From Mactra quadrangularis (lineage: Eukaryota; Mollusca; Bivalvia; Venerida; Mactridae), in assembly GCA_025267735.1 (NCBI GenBank), contig CM046299.1:12050232-12114231 (forward strand): a stretch of 64,000 bases of DNA, given 5' to 3'. Under the pieces are notes generated by a model, which was not told the origin of the DNA, ran no database searches, and saw nothing but the letters and a program-made list of their open reading frames with translations. Position numbers and translations under genes: made by a program. The stretch's first letter is position 1, and every line of letters begins with the position of its first letter. Shown piece after piece: positions 12,616-24,856 of this stretch.

Positions 12616-15600
12616 AGTAGGGAGTTCAGTTACCGCGAACGTTACAGAACGTTCCGTAACGATACATTCGGAACTCCTCGGCCATTTGCTGCGAATAATC
12701 TCGGACATATTTAGACGCAGTTTGAAACTACCGGTGTTGAAGTAAACAAATATCAGCCGTTCTCCAGAAATCGTTACCATTTTGAAAAGTGAAATGTCGA
12801 AAAATGAACTTACTGTAAACCTTTATTTTTTATCATAATTACAAAATTCAAACCTTCGTGGTCTCGAAACAAAAATATAACGCACACCATTCTAAGACTG
12901 AGAAAGATGTACGAGTTCAAAAAGTATACGTCAACTCCTACGTTACGGAGCATAGAATCACGAGCTCAAGTAGTAGATACCTAGTTTTAAAATGCAAGTC
13001 TGCATTTCTGTCCATGTAAGTATGGAATATCATTCAATGGTGAGTAGTGAAACAAATTTAAGCAAACTACTTCGCAATATATACATGATTGTCAGAATAG
13101 CGCATGTAGAAGTCATCATCATTTTTTGTTGTTAAGATAAGATAACGTAACACAATTATGTCAACATGTGTATTTGTCACATACAGACATGTGGACCATT
13201 CTTTTCCAAATTGATGAAAACTACAACATATAAGGCACAAAATAAAATGTAAATTAGTTTGAAACATGACACTGTATACTCATACATAATGACATATTTG
13301 ATGTGCCATGGAGTTACGGAACATAGTAAAAATTAGAAGGTCTTGCCAACTCGAACAAAACTGCATTTTAATATCGATTAAACAATACAAAAGTATGATT
13401 TATTAACAGCACAGAGTATTTCCTTATGTTTTTAACAAAATTTAAGTTTAAGTGTTGCCATATTACAAAATTACAATAATACTGAGCTTTGAATATAACA
13501 AATGAGACATATGAAGTAAGTATGATGGTATTAACCTAACTAAAATGCACTTTTACTGATATGTTCTAGTGTGTATACCATGCAGATATATGAAATATAC
13601 GACACTGATCGTGATGAACATTATAAATAGTCAATAAATTAGCTATTTGCGAAAAATTACTACGCTAAGCGGCGTTACGGAACATATGCTAAGCACCACG
13701 ATGGGAAATGATTATATTAACAACCCATTCGTTTGGGTTTGACATAATAATTTTTGGTGACCGAGTAGGCCAAATAACTATTATGCAGTAAAATGGGTAA
13801 TTTTAAATCCGGGCGAATTAAAACTCGAGGACGCGTCAGACTAAAACTAGTGAGAAACATTTTTATATTAACAATCACATTTTGGAATGAAATCAAATCC
13901 AGAAACATTTTTTTTTAATTTTATGCATAGTTTAGCTTAAATTTAACTTTGGTCAAACATTGCATTTGATATATACCTAAAATGAAAGGAAACTGTTTTG
14001 TCATATGTGTATTTACAAAGTATTTCTAAAATTGAACTGGCAAACACTTTGGTATTGCTAAATTTATTTTGTAATATATTTCATTTTCATTAAAATACTG
14101 CAATCACTTATTAAAGTAATTACTTGTTTCTTACCCCATGATAAAAGTTAATAAAGTAAGAATATCATTAAATAATAATAAATAGTATGATATCTAAAGT
14201 TAGCTTAGCAGATGTGGTCTTTAAAGAAATTTGATAAGATATTCCATCATATTTTATGCGTTCCGAAATTCCTAGCTGTTTTATTCGGATTTTGAATATA
14301 TGTGTCGTAGGTGCAAGAGACGTTTAAAATTGTCTTTGTGCAACGTCTCTGATGGGTGCTCATGTTGATATTGGTCATCAGTGGTGAAGACATTTCTTCG
14401 AAGCATTAACTGGAAATTTCAACTGATAACGCACAGGATAAAATGAAACTTTTGAATGATATCAACATTCTCAAATCTTTAGACATGCTGATTTTTTAGG
14501 TCATTGTTTTAATGTGTAAGAATCATTGTTAATTCGATTAAGACATTGCCAATTTGTTAAATATTCTTTATTGTTGTTATGACCATAATTTTGCATAAAT
14601 TAGTTACACAAATATTGTTTTGTTACAAATTTGAAACACATACAGGTGTGTCAAATATGAAAATCTCCACGGACGCAACTATTTTCATCAATTTTCATCA
14701 TATAAGACTGGAAAACGTTCAGTTAGTCTGTTTACGTAGTAAAAGTACTGTGATAATGTTAAATGCATTCAATTTAATTCAATGATCGCACAAATTGTTA
14801 TTTTTACAATCTATGTTCCGTAACAAGCCCTCTATACTCCGTAACGAAATGAATTTTCATTCTCAATTAAAGAGACATCAACATTTTTTCTTTCCACTTA
14901 AAGAAATATGTCAACGAATGTATTAATAATTGTAATATTAATACTATGGCAGTCATCCATTACACAGATTTCATATTTATCCTTCATCCTGTACCTGCAC
15001 TAAAATATGTTTTCTTACACATGTACCGTAATTGTTAGTGCTAAGGCCTAATTTTGCTTTTAACATGATCAAATGATCAAAAGAGGAATATCGAAAACAA
15101 AAACAGCTTGTTTCTTCCATAAATTATATCATATAGCATGTCAAATACTTGTTACGGAGAATAGTCGTTACGGAATCCCTGTGTTCCGTTAAAGTTTCCC
15201 TCAATAAAAATAGAAGTAACAATAAATGTACGCGTTGCTTGCACTTGATCACACCAATGTACAGTGGCAAACAACAATTCAATGTAAAAACACCTATATT
15301 GTCGCTAGCAACTGTGCTACGCTCGTTATGGAAGCATAGTTTCTTAAATGCGACATTTAAAAATTTGAGTTTGGGGTTAATTTGTTCATTCTCCTTAGGA
15401 CAGATAAGATTCACACTTTGTTTCTCACGATATTTGACTCATTGCAGTATTAGTAAACGGTTTAACAATTAACAACAACACCTTTTGGAAAGTAATTTAA
15501 CCATGCAAAAATAGTTACGGTAACATAGGACTGTTTTGGAGACAACCCTAAAAAGTAGAAAATCTTAGAATTTCATATTCGTATCAGTAGAATATCTTTA

Positions 15601-15999
15601 AAATCATACAATTCACTACCCATATATGGAAAATAAATACATATTACAAGCAATAACAAACCTTAGATTAATGATTTTTCAAAGCAAATATTAAAAATAG
15701 AGCTGGAGACGCGGCCTTTTTCTTCTTATTGAAGTTTTTGCTTAGCAAACTTTTGCCAAAAGGCGTAAGTTTTCAATGTTTCTTTTGTACCACTTTAGCA
15801 ACAACAATCTAAGTTAACATTTCCAAATGATTAAAACCATAAGTGTTGTTTTACGTTGTGTATATAGTCGTATATAACCTGGAGACACGTATTTTTCAAA
15901 ATGGTAACGATTTCTGGAGAACGGCTGATATACGGCCGAGGAGTTCCGAATGTATCGTTATGTAACGTTCTGTAACGTTTTGTGTAATTGAACACGCTA
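12616..15999. mobile_element. 3.4-kb inverted-repeat element studded with GTTACGGA motifs
   Basis: The left end runs GTTCAGTTACCGCGAACG ... CATTCGGAACTCCTCGGCC ... CTCCAGAAATCGTTACCATT. The right end is the same series in inverted order (15893-15999), ending GTGTAATTGAAC. The left terminus has about 85 extra bases between the CTCGGCC block and the AATATCAGCCGTTCTCC block. The interior has no recognisable transposase. It contains at least eight GTTACGGA-type words or complements, near 12945, 13312, 13673, 14815, 14837, 15154, 15169 and 15185. Shorter relatives with the same GTTCAGTTAC end lie at 31750-32090, 32345-32550 and 48285-48785. The superfamily is undetermined because no target duplication was found. 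Confidence 0.65.
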
Positions 16000-16779
16000 T
16001 AGGTCCATTTATTTCAGATAATAATCTAAATATTCTTTCAATGTAGAAGCTGGTGATTAATTAAGAAAGGGTCCAAATCCCTTATTGGTATGATATGAGA
16101 TAAATTTAGACAGTTTTTTTGCATTATCGCGATAGGACTATTTCAATATGCTCTTTTTTCACTACTAATTCACTACTTGGCCCTGGGAGGTTATCTTTCA
16201 GGAAATGCCAGTTTGAGCAGTTACTATTGCAACGCTGGGCGAAGCCAAAAGGGCAAAAATGCAATACAAAAATTTATTTGCTCTTTTTACCCCAAAATTT
16301 GCATTTCATTCAGTTTTTTCATATTTTCCTCAAGTACCGATACTCTACATAGAATGAAAACATGTTTTCCTAGTACATTTTTGTGTCATTTGTCTGCGCT
16401 CAATTATCCCGATTTTTCTGGCGATCCGCTCCCCTTGAACCCAAGTTACAAAGGGGCTATATTCTCCTTTGAAACCTCCCTAAGACATCTTTGATTGGGA
16501 AGGCGCGCGAAAACAGGTCATTTTAAGACAATTTTCCTTAAGAAATTCACAAAATCCTGTTATAAACACTAATTTCAAGACCTGTGGCGGCCATTTTATA
16601 CATGTAGGGGGTTCCAGACACGTAAAATTGAGGGATTGACCAGTTTTGGATTAAATGTTAATGTTAGAGAGGATATCTGTAAACAAATATCCTTCAGACC
16701 GTAGTTCATTGGACTTTTCCACATTGCAAAGGAGACAAGTTCATATTGCATTTGTGTCAATCAATACACAACTTTAAAT
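16000..16779. other. Unassigned non-coding stretch
   Basis: A frame of 105 codons (16177-16494) overlaps another of 77 codons. Neither has a recognisable domain or splice context, and I do not call a gene. Confidence 0.35.
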
Positions 16780-17200
16780 GAATTCAAAGGCAAAAGTTCA
16801 ACTTTATATTTCCTAATTTTGAATTATATTTTTTATAACTGTGAATGCAACAGACACCTCGTAATATTTGGGGTGATTCCTAACTAGACCCACGTGGATC
16901 AGGTTAGTTAAAAATAGATTAGTGTTAAAATATGCATTTACTGATGAGAAGATACTAGAGCTTGTTATTGTGCAACATTAGTGTAATTCTATTGCAAAAA
17001 AATCCTAACCGCCTAAGAATGTTGAAAAGACAAAAAGCGACCAATTAAAAAGGCTTAATTTCAGCAAGTACGACATATAACAAATCTAAAAATAGCTTGG
17101 TGATTCCCTCAGTATCCTACTTTTTTTTCAACAATGTGTATGCCGCATATTTTAATTCGTTCAGTTGAATGTTATAAGTGACAAATCTTATTAGTAAGTG
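16780..17200 (+). repeat. Sequence homologous to the last intron of the SRCR gene
   Basis: From about 16857 this matches 28737-29055 inside the final intron of the SRCR gene. Shared blocks are CTCGTAATATTTGGGGTG, GTGTTAAAATATGCATTTAC, GCTTGTTATTGTGCAACATT and ATGTTATAAGTGACAAA. Weaker similarity continues upstream. No SRCR-like exon follows. It is either a relic of a duplicated SRCR gene or a dispersed repeat that inserted in both places. Confidence 0.6.
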
Positions 17201-17767
17201 ATTTCTTACGTTCTTAACTTTTTAGACTGTTTTAAAGACTAAACTTGGTTCTATACTTTTAGCAGAGTCATTTGCCTGTATATCCTTTTAATGTAGATGA
17301 ACTACTATTTATAACTCCGGAATTTGGAACATCTGTTTTCGATCGGATTTTCCGAGCTATTTCTTTACAGTTGGCGTTATTCACGAGTTGCCATTAGACG
17401 ATTTGCTGCTAATTGCATAAAAACAAGAACAGTGTGTATTATAATATCAAAGGTCAGCTGCAAATGACTCGTACTGCAAGTTTGTCTTATGTATAAATCA
17501 AGCGATTATGCTAGTGGAGAATTTTAGATCTGGTTTTAATCAGATTGGCTTTAAGCAAGCGCTTTATCGTACATGATTGTTCTGACTTGATGATGATTGA
17601 CATGCATTTATAGAAATCCCCATCCTCCCGGACGTGATAAATGAAAATCGCAAGATAACAATTTGTTCCGTAATTAATGATGTGTGCCGAACAATAAGAT
17701 CATCCATTTACAAGTTACTAAATTGGTTGAGTAAAAATCTGAATACACTTTTTGTAACGATTAAAAT
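17201..17767. other. Non-coding stretch with one CAATCTGATT-family terminus
   Basis: The complement of the CAATCTGATT-family end appears at about 17525-17560 (AGATCTGGTTTTAATCAGAT). Otherwise nothing is supported. Confidence 0.4.
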
Positions 17768-18266
17768 CATAGGCGGGTTTAGGGGGCGGAACTGCCGTAC
17801 GCCCCCCTCCCCTGAAATTGCCTAAGCAAAAGTTTTTTTTCTATCATGAAATATCATATTTATAGGAAATGAATATAAATGTCAATAAAATTTTGCAATA
17901 AGTTACATGAGTGAAAGTACAGTAATATATTGGCATAGCGTACAATTTACAAACAAACCCTTTTCATTTTTATAAGATTTTAACATGATCTTACGGCTGT
18001 TAGAAAATTATATGATAAATATCCTGATGCTTTATATAGTATACCATGGGAAAGGATAGCTTAGGCTATGAAATGTGCCTGTATCCCTTAGAAATAACCC
18101 AAACTCAGGAGCTCTCAAGGGCTGCCAGACTCCCTGGTCAGGGCTTTGCCCTAGAACTTTCACGGCCCTTACGGCCCCCGGACCCCCTTTCAGTTATTTC
18201 ATTGTACGCCCCTCCCCAACTAGAACTTCGCACCCCCTATAATTAGAAATTCTGGATCCGCCTATG
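17768..18266. mobile_element. hAT-like MITE, CATAGGCGG end, 5-bp target duplication
   Basis: Ends CATAGGCGGGTTTAG and CTGGATCCGCCTATG are inverted repeats. The flanks are AAAAT on both sides (17763-17767 and 18267-18271). The interior is rich in CCCCC/GGGGG tracts next to the ends. A related right half sits at 35550-35769. It belongs with the elements at 30312, 48394, 52219 and 54196, which share end type and short target duplications. Confidence 0.7.
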
Positions 18267-19420
18267 AAAATGACTTTGTAAAGGCATTGGTGAACTCAGT
18301 TTATGACCTCTAAATGTAGTAATGAATTACTGAAAAATGCAATATGTAAATATCTTCATGGATCGCTGAAAGCTGCACTGACCTTTAAAATCATAATGAA
18401 CCTTATCCACGGCTCGAGTCGATAACGATTTTTGACCACGAGTAGGCCAGCGTTCATTCTAAATTCGATTCAAATTTCAGTCTGATCAAACTGCGGGTTT
18501 GCTCACAGCCAACGGTCAAAAGTTAATACCATTTTCATGGAAAAGGGTTGCGATGACCCACGGTCAAACCACGATCGTACTTAGCGCCAGCCGCTGGATG
18601 CAAGTGCCTCTTCTCAAGCGGAGGTATTCTTCGACATTCGGAGAACCACTCGGGTGATTCCGTTCACTGACTATCAAGTGTGTTACGAATGTTTCCGAAT
18701 GATACCTCGGTCATCTCGAGCGGCATATAACCCGGTGCGCGGTTTATGTAATTTTTTAGCATTACGATGTGCGGTCTATGTTATTCTATGACATTGATTT
18801 TCTTTCTTTTCCACCATTTGAAATTCTTAAGAGAGAGGTGAAGATATTAACTCTATACTAAGACGCATAACCATTCGCAGTATTCGGCAATTTGGTACGC
18901 AACAGAATATAGTGCGGCGAATGAAGACAAAATCGATGTATTTTTTCTGTTTTTGATACAATTATTATAAAATTGTAAAATAATGACCGCTTATATTCAC
19001 AGGAATATCAATCCATAAATATAACCTCAAAAGGTACAGATGCATAGTCAAACCATTTATTCTACTTTCGATTTCAAATGTCTGTGAACATTTTTGGATG
19101 GAGGTTTAACTACCGGTTAAAAAGTTTAATTTGATGGGCATAGATGGTTGGATGATTAATTTTTATTGATTTTACCCCAAAAACATACTCTATTTGTTCA
19201 GTAGATTTGAATTGAGAAATTGTTAGAATCTAAACATTGCCACGTGTTTTTAGTTAAATAAACAGTTTTACCCATGATGCTGAGTGTCTCCGTACAAAGG
19301 TCAGTAATACTGTTTGTGTATAAAACGCCATTGTTAATACAACCAGTGCGCCGTAAAAACCACACACCGTAAAGAATATTCCGCCAAATCATTCGTAATA
19401 CCACAGTGATCTCCTGACAA
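18267..19420 (+). repeat. Medium-copy repeat R1, copy 1
   Basis: Similar in the same orientation to 35770-36530, with shared blocks AAAATGACTTTGTAAAGG, GCTCACAGCCAACGGTCAAA, CAGTATTCGGC and GGTACGCAACAGAATATAGT. Part of it recurs inverted at 50430-50960 and a diverged version at about 20395-20850. Because the 35.6-kb copy also carries half of the neighbouring MITE, that MITE sat in the unit before it was copied. Confidence 0.65.
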
Positions 19421-20059
19421 CGTGTCAGGTGTCACCTTTGTCAAATTTGCCGTTCTATCTTAGTCTCTGTCTAAAAAGCCAAGTTTGGGTGTCTCTGGTG
19501 ACTTTCACAAATAGATTGAAATATAATATTTGATATCCTGTTAATTCTTAACACTAAAGCAGCCAAATAAGGCCAAAGAATATTTATCATGAATGGTCAT
19601 TTTTTCACAATTTCACCTTGTTTGCATGTGGGGATTCCCATTCTCAAAGATCAACATGGCCACACTGCAATATTTTCTTGATTCGCACTTCGAAAAGTAA
19701 TCCAAAAAAGAAAACAATATAATCGTCTTAAAGGGATAGAAAAATTAGCATAGGAGAAAAGTATATGATTTTAACATACTCAAACAGAGTCACAGCCTCC
19801 GAAATGCAGTCAAACTAATTTTAGAGCTACTTTCGTGGATGTCCCACAAGATCATCATTTATCAAGGGAAATAACAGTAACAAACGTTTACCCTACATTA
19901 TTCACAGGAGTTGTTGCTCTTTAAGATAATAATAAAAACTATTAAGCATGTAATTTTCTTCCATTTCGAGGGAACGACAAAAATAAAATCTTTATTCTTT
20001 TTTTATTTGATTTTTAGTTGTTCGCTTGTCGAACAACTATATACGCCAATTGAGAAATC
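19421..20059. other. Unassigned non-coding stretch
   Basis: AT-rich, with no supported gene. A small hairpin (GTTGTTCGCTTGTCGAACAAC without its last base, about 20017-20037) precedes the next tandem repeat. Confidence 0.35.
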
Positions 20060-20245
20060 GGTGTAGCAACCTTACTACGGATTCTACTTTTTTGAGGTAC
20101 ACGACGGGGCTCAACTCTTCAAACCTATGATATACAGAGCTTTCAAACATTTTTATAAATTAGTATAGCAAGCTTACTACAAAATCTACTTTTTGAGGTA
20201 CATGAAGGAACTCAACTCTTCAAGCATGTGTATTACTGAGAGAGG
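20060..20245 (+). repeat. Two-copy tandem repeat of about 100 bp
   Basis: The block TGTAGCAACCTTACTACGGA ... TTGAGGTACACGACGGGGCT ... CAACTCTTCAAACCTATG is repeated about 100 bp later with small differences. It is non-coding. Confidence 0.6.
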
Positions 20246-21477
20246 TTTTGATAATTAATTTTGTAATAATTACTTTTAACCAAACACTGAAAATATATAC
20301 AACAGTGAATTTTCCCTGTGGTGAACCCTAATTTGAAAGGGCGTGACGCATTAATCTCTCATTCTATACGTAGACGATAAAACATATCTTGGCTCAGACA
20401 CTTAACTCATATCGCACGACAACAACGCACAGAAAGTAGTGCGGTGTATACATGAATATAAAACCGTTGTATGTTTTTTCTTTTTTTAAAGATATAATCA
20501 TGATGATAAAATTGTAACAAATGCTGGCTAATAACTACAGGAATACCTATCCATAGATACAAGGTGCTTTCAAACCTCAATGGGTATATTATCCGTAGCG
20601 TATCCTAATTTCGTTTTCAAAGGTCTGTGTCATGATTGACAGAAGATGAAAACACTTTCTCAAGGACATTAAATGACCAGTATAAAAGTTTTATTTAACG
20701 TGCACATAACTTTTATGGATGGCAATATCATATTGCGAAATCTCAAAAACATATTTCATTTATTCAGTACATGTAAAAATTGTCACGTGATTTCAGGTAT
20801 TTAGACATTTTTACTCATGATGCTTAACGTAGTATCGTACTGACCAGTTAGTTTATGTTGAACTCTAAAATAGATCAATGGATGGGAATTAAACAGATTA
20901 TTAGGATTATTGGTCAAATTGTTCCACGTTGCATTTTTCTCATAGCTCTGATATGGTAATGAATTGACGTTAAAAGTTATGTTGCAAATTTAAAAACACT
21001 TATCATTACTTGATAATTACTTATTATAAGTTAAATGCAATAAATATTTATACAAGTTGTAGATTTCTACGCCGTGTGTGACACTATTGAATGTATACAG
21101 GTGGTTCTGTTACATATTAGTAACATATCCAATTAATTTGTATGAACATTCAAATGTATTTCCCTGTACTCCTATATTGTATGGTTATTATGCCTGTGCA
21201 ATTATAGGAGTATGCATTTTAATCAATTTCTAAATTAGTTTTACCTGAACATTAAGATATAGTTTTTTGGGATAATTCAATGAAAATTGGATTTTCATGT
21301 ACAGTTTAAAGTACAAACGGCACCATTTTGAAGATTTCATACAAAGAAAGCTCTACAGTCTATGTTTCAAGAAACGAAATCTTATTCTACATATTTGTTT
21401 CACATTTTGAGCACATTAAGGGACCGAAGCACAACATGCTTTCTATGTCAAACAACTCCAGTGCCTTTAGCGCTTTG
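20246..21477. other. Non-coding stretch with a diverged R1 fragment
   Basis: Positions 20395-20850 keep scattered R1 words (GACGATAAAACATATC region, AGTAGTGCGG, TCAAAGGTCTGTGTCATG). No exon is supported. Confidence 0.4.
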
Positions 21478-22385
21478 ATTTAACGTCGTATTCAACACAT
21501 AATTATTTAGGTCATATATACGACGGCCAGCTCTTCCTACTATAGGTTTCCTGGACACTTTTCTATCTCCAGTACTAACTTACCCTACAACGAGGCCGAC
21601 AACTCATGCATAGGGTATGAACTAAAAATTTTGCTTCTGATTTAAAAGACATTACTATTGATTGTGAAGATGTTGATTCTTACGTAAATATATTGGATTC
21701 AAAACTTTAGACCAACATGCTCCAAAATTAATGCCTCACCTTACAATTACGGTAAACATACTAAGTGATTGAGTGAGTGCATTATGATGTGAGAATGAGG
21801 ATTGCCTCGCTCTCTGTCATTTTCTACCTTGTTTCATAGGACTGTATTACAGCAGACACCTTTGGGGATGTATTAAGGGCCATTTAAAGGTGATGTTTTG
21901 ACACCTTTAGGGAAATGTCTGGTGAACAGTGGCGTTATGTTACACTGTTCAGGACATGTCCGGTTAACAGTTGCATCATGTTATACTGTTCATGACACCA
22001 ACTTTTAATATCAAATAAATAAAAAAAATGTAAAATTAAGTAGGATCATGAACTTTGAATGATGTAGGTCCAAAATTATGAAATATAAAAGCTCAATAAA
22101 ACAATAACAAAAATACACTTACACACTATATTACATCATGTGTTATAAATTTTATTTTGTTTTGTGTTATTGTATATACATTATGTATTTATGGTGGAGG
22201 GTTTTTACTTATTTATTTTTTATAATCTATTTTTTGTACAACGCCATTGAATATGTAATATAGAAATAGGCGTTTAATCAAGTGAAAAAGTTTAGTTTAA
22301 AGTTTAACTACCGCGATCAGGCTCGAACCCGCGATCTCCGGATTCGAAGTCAGACATGCTAACCACTACGCCACGGCCGCGGCTT
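21478..22385 (-). repeat. SINE family S3, split by a LINE fragment
   Basis: Minus strand. The tRNA-like head is at 22306-22385 (GTGGCGTAGTGGTTAGCATG, then GGGTTCGAGCC). The body and tail are at 21478-21623, where the tail reads TGTGTTGAATACGACGTTAA. An insertion at 21624-22305 splits the copy. The corresponding copy at 46519-46677 is unsplit. The head resembles tRNA-Arg(UCG) in sequence, but its anticodon and T stems are mispaired. Confidence 0.65.
21624..22305 (+). mobile_element. LINE remnant inserted in SINE S3
   Basis: The insertion is bounded by AACT (21620-21623 and 22306-22309). Near its start one frame reads like the linker between the endonuclease and reverse transcriptase of CR1/Jockey-type LINEs (conserved words LDSKL and DQHAP, split by one stop). 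The right end, with ACGCCATTGAATATGTAATA and GGCGTTTAATCAAGTG, looks like a LINE 3' UTR. The centre is missing, so it is internally deleted. Two diverged 50-bp repeats lie at about 21896-22005. Confidence 0.4.
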
Positions 22386-22936
22386 TTATTTAATAAATAA
22401 ATGCCCAAAATATAAATAATATATAATAAAAAGACATTGAACAGTTCATTTACATTTTTGTATATGTTTTATTAATCTCAGCAACAAGACGATCCATAAA
22501 TCCACATTAGAAAATATTCACAATACTAGTATTACTTGTTTCTTATTTTACATAACCTACCTAGGGTTCAATTATGGTGCTTGAAAATAACTCATAGATA
22601 TTTTTTCATTCATATTACTGCAGTCAGTTGTGCTTGGTCATTGTCGTTAGAAAGGCTTAGATCTTGGAAATTAATCTTTTGTCCAGTATTAAACTAAGCA
22701 AATACTTATACCAGTGGCAGACTGAACTATCCAACTTTAACAATGGCAGGCAGAATTACTGAAATATTCCTTGGCAAACCATCACGTTGAAACTTAGTTT
22801 CTGCTAGGAAAGTGAATATTACACAAAATTGCCGTTTTTCGATTTACAAACAATTGTATTTGAAATATAACTAGTACCCAGGATTACCCGTCCTTTTGAA
22901 AACAGTATTGAGTAGAATACGAGACCGAGAACCAGA
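22386..22936 (+). repeat. Segmental duplication copy A, distal block
   Basis: Matches 46678-47340 and continues at 50105-50235. Shared blocks include AATAAATGCCCAAAATATAA, CCTACCTAGGGTTCAATTAT, GTTGAAACTTAGTTTCTGCT and GTATTGAGTAGAATACGAGA. Copy B has an S1 SINE and 2.8 kb of extra DNA where copy A has none. Copy A then has unique CpG-rich sequence from 22935 (GCGAGCGCTCGAGCGAGCG). Confidence 0.75.
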
Positions 22937-23104
22937 GGTGCGTTCAACAATGCGAGCGCTCGAGCGAGCGCCTGCTTCGATCGCGAATTGTTCGGCTATT
23001 GAACGACTGCGAACGCTCGCTGTAAAATTCAAGATGGCGTCAAGCAGGACATTATTGAAATTAAAGCACTGAAAGTGCTGGGGTATTCATTGTGTTTAGA
23101 ATAC

Positions 23105-23312
23105 AATTTTTGTTGGGTTCTACGCTGTAGCAACTCCTTATAAAGGTTATATCTCAGCGATCAGTGCACCTACTCACTGTTCCTGGAGAGGCTTTATCTC
23201 TGGATCTAGCTGTTAACAAACTACTAAGTGCATACTTCGACAGTGACTGACTACTGCCCTACATGATTTAGAATCAGTGGAAGGAGGCAGAATGGACGTA
23301 GAAATTATTAAT
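23105..23312 (-). repeat. SINE family S1 copy, head missing
   Basis: Minus-strand S1 body and tail. The tail side at the left reads TTGTTGGGTTCTACGCTGTA and the body side contains GACAGTGACTGACTACTGCC. No tRNA-like head is present. Confidence 0.6.
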
Positions 23313-23514
23313 GGTGTTGATTTAATGTTTTTTTCATACTCTCTTCACAATTAAAATCTGCTTGAGCCATTTACAATATTGAACGGTTAAATTTACTTAT
23401 TACTATGATTACTGCTGTAATTAGTCAAAGCTATGAACTGTTACAATATGACTATCACATTGTTTAATTAGTCTGCGTGTCAAAGAAAAGCTTATATAGG
23501 AGAAATTTAAAACT

Positions 23515-23950
23515 ACATCATTGTTATCTGTTATGTGTGCTACGTAGTACACATTTTTGAGTAAAGTTGGACCAACACCCTGCTGCTATTCTATGATTTA
23601 TATAGTATTTGAACAGAGAATAATGCATTTTATCCCCATTTCTGCTTATCATAAATGTTTTAGAAGTTAATTTTACCTGCACTGACGGTGTTTAATGATG
23701 TAACATGATAAAGGTTAAAATTTACAGTTATGATTAAGAACTAATTGTTTGATAAATGATATTTCTTTTTTTTATTTGATTACCTGATTTAACAAAGAGG
23801 TTAATGTAGTCAAGTAAATGGGATTATATTTTGGAAAATAGTTGAAAGTGTTTAATATGCACAAATTATCTATATCTTGTTAGAAAATAAACAAATGTTA
23901 AGATTCAAAGTGTTATACTAAGATTGATCTAAATACCAGAGTTCATTATT
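23515..23950 (+). repeat. Diverged older copy of SRCR intron-1 sequence
   Basis: Resembles 26805-27240 in the first intron of the SRCR gene. Shared features are GTTATCTGTTATGTGT, CTACGTAGTACACATTT, an AACAGAAAATAATG-like word, TTTGATAAATG and ATTACCTGATTTAAC/ATAACCTGATTAAAC. It is more diverged than copies A and B are from each other, so it records an earlier local duplication. An (AC)7 run sits at its right edge. Confidence 0.5.
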
Positions 23951-24569
23951 ACACACACACACACTGATTAGGAGATTTAAACCTGTCTTTTGAACAATCT
24001 TCTTCCCGGTTTGAAGCACTAGGTTTAAACACTCGCTAATAAAAACGATTCTGTTTTGACAAAAAAAAATTTAAGTATTCAAAATATGAATTTCAAGACC
24101 TTTCTAGTGATATAAAATACTAAATTGTTTGATAAAAAAATGACTTAGTAATTGCAATTTTAAAATTACTGTGTTTTCACAAAATTACTTAGAGGTTATA
24201 TTATCACCTGCTATTCATACGTTCTATAGATATTTCGGCAAATCCTTGCACCATAGCTGGCACTGTCGCATGAGTAGATATAATTTCACCGATTAATCTG
24301 GTATGTTATTATAGTACCATAACGCCAGTCCGAGTATAAAGTTGATTTTGTATTGAAATCGTTTTTGTAGGTGTGGGTTTAAGTTTGTGGCGTAAGTGTT
24401 TATCGATCTTGGGTAATGAATACAAGGATTGCTTTAACATGTCATACGGATGCTATGAACAATAAGAAGTTATAGCATATGTAAGCTATATTTTCAATGT
24501 ACAATATGTGTGGAAAGGTTGTTACCTTTCATAGACATCACAAAAATATCTTAAATATATCTGAATGTA

Positions 24570-24856
24570 CATTCGGAACAACCTCGGCGATCATCTACGA
24601 AGATATACCTCGGAAATCAGACGTAGTAGGAATACAACCAGGTTATAAGGTCCGCCGACTGTCATTTTCTTATCAACATTTAATAATGATATTACACGCT
24701 TTATAACACCATTTCACCAGTACAATGTCTCACACCTCGTAATTCTGTGTAGTTCAGACTATAATACCATAGAAACCAAAATTTCTAGGTCTACTATTTC
24801 ACCTTATGATATCCGAGATTAATCTGCGTAGAAAATCGCCGAGGTAGTTCCGAATG
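24570..24856. mobile_element. Mutator-like MITE with 9-bp target duplication
   Basis: Ends are long inverted repeats starting CATTCGGAAC(A/T)ACCTCGGCGAT; similarity extends about 50 bp inward. CTGAATGTA flanks both sides (24561-24569 and 24857-24865), and the duplicated locus at 51325-51333 shows the uninterrupted single CTGAATGTA. A 9-bp duplication with long terminal repeats fits the Mutator superfamily. No transposase frame is present. Confidence 0.75.

Noticed and set aside
16119..16494. Two overlapping plus-strand frames of 77 and 105 codons
   Set aside because: No domain, no codon pattern and no splice context distinguish them from chance frames in the surrounding sequence.
22935..23070. 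CpG-rich patch with AAGATGGCGTC that could be a housekeeping promoter
   Set aside because: The ATG frame stops after 12 codons, no donor or downstream exon is seen, and the patch begins exactly where copies A and B diverge, so an inserted repeat is more likely.
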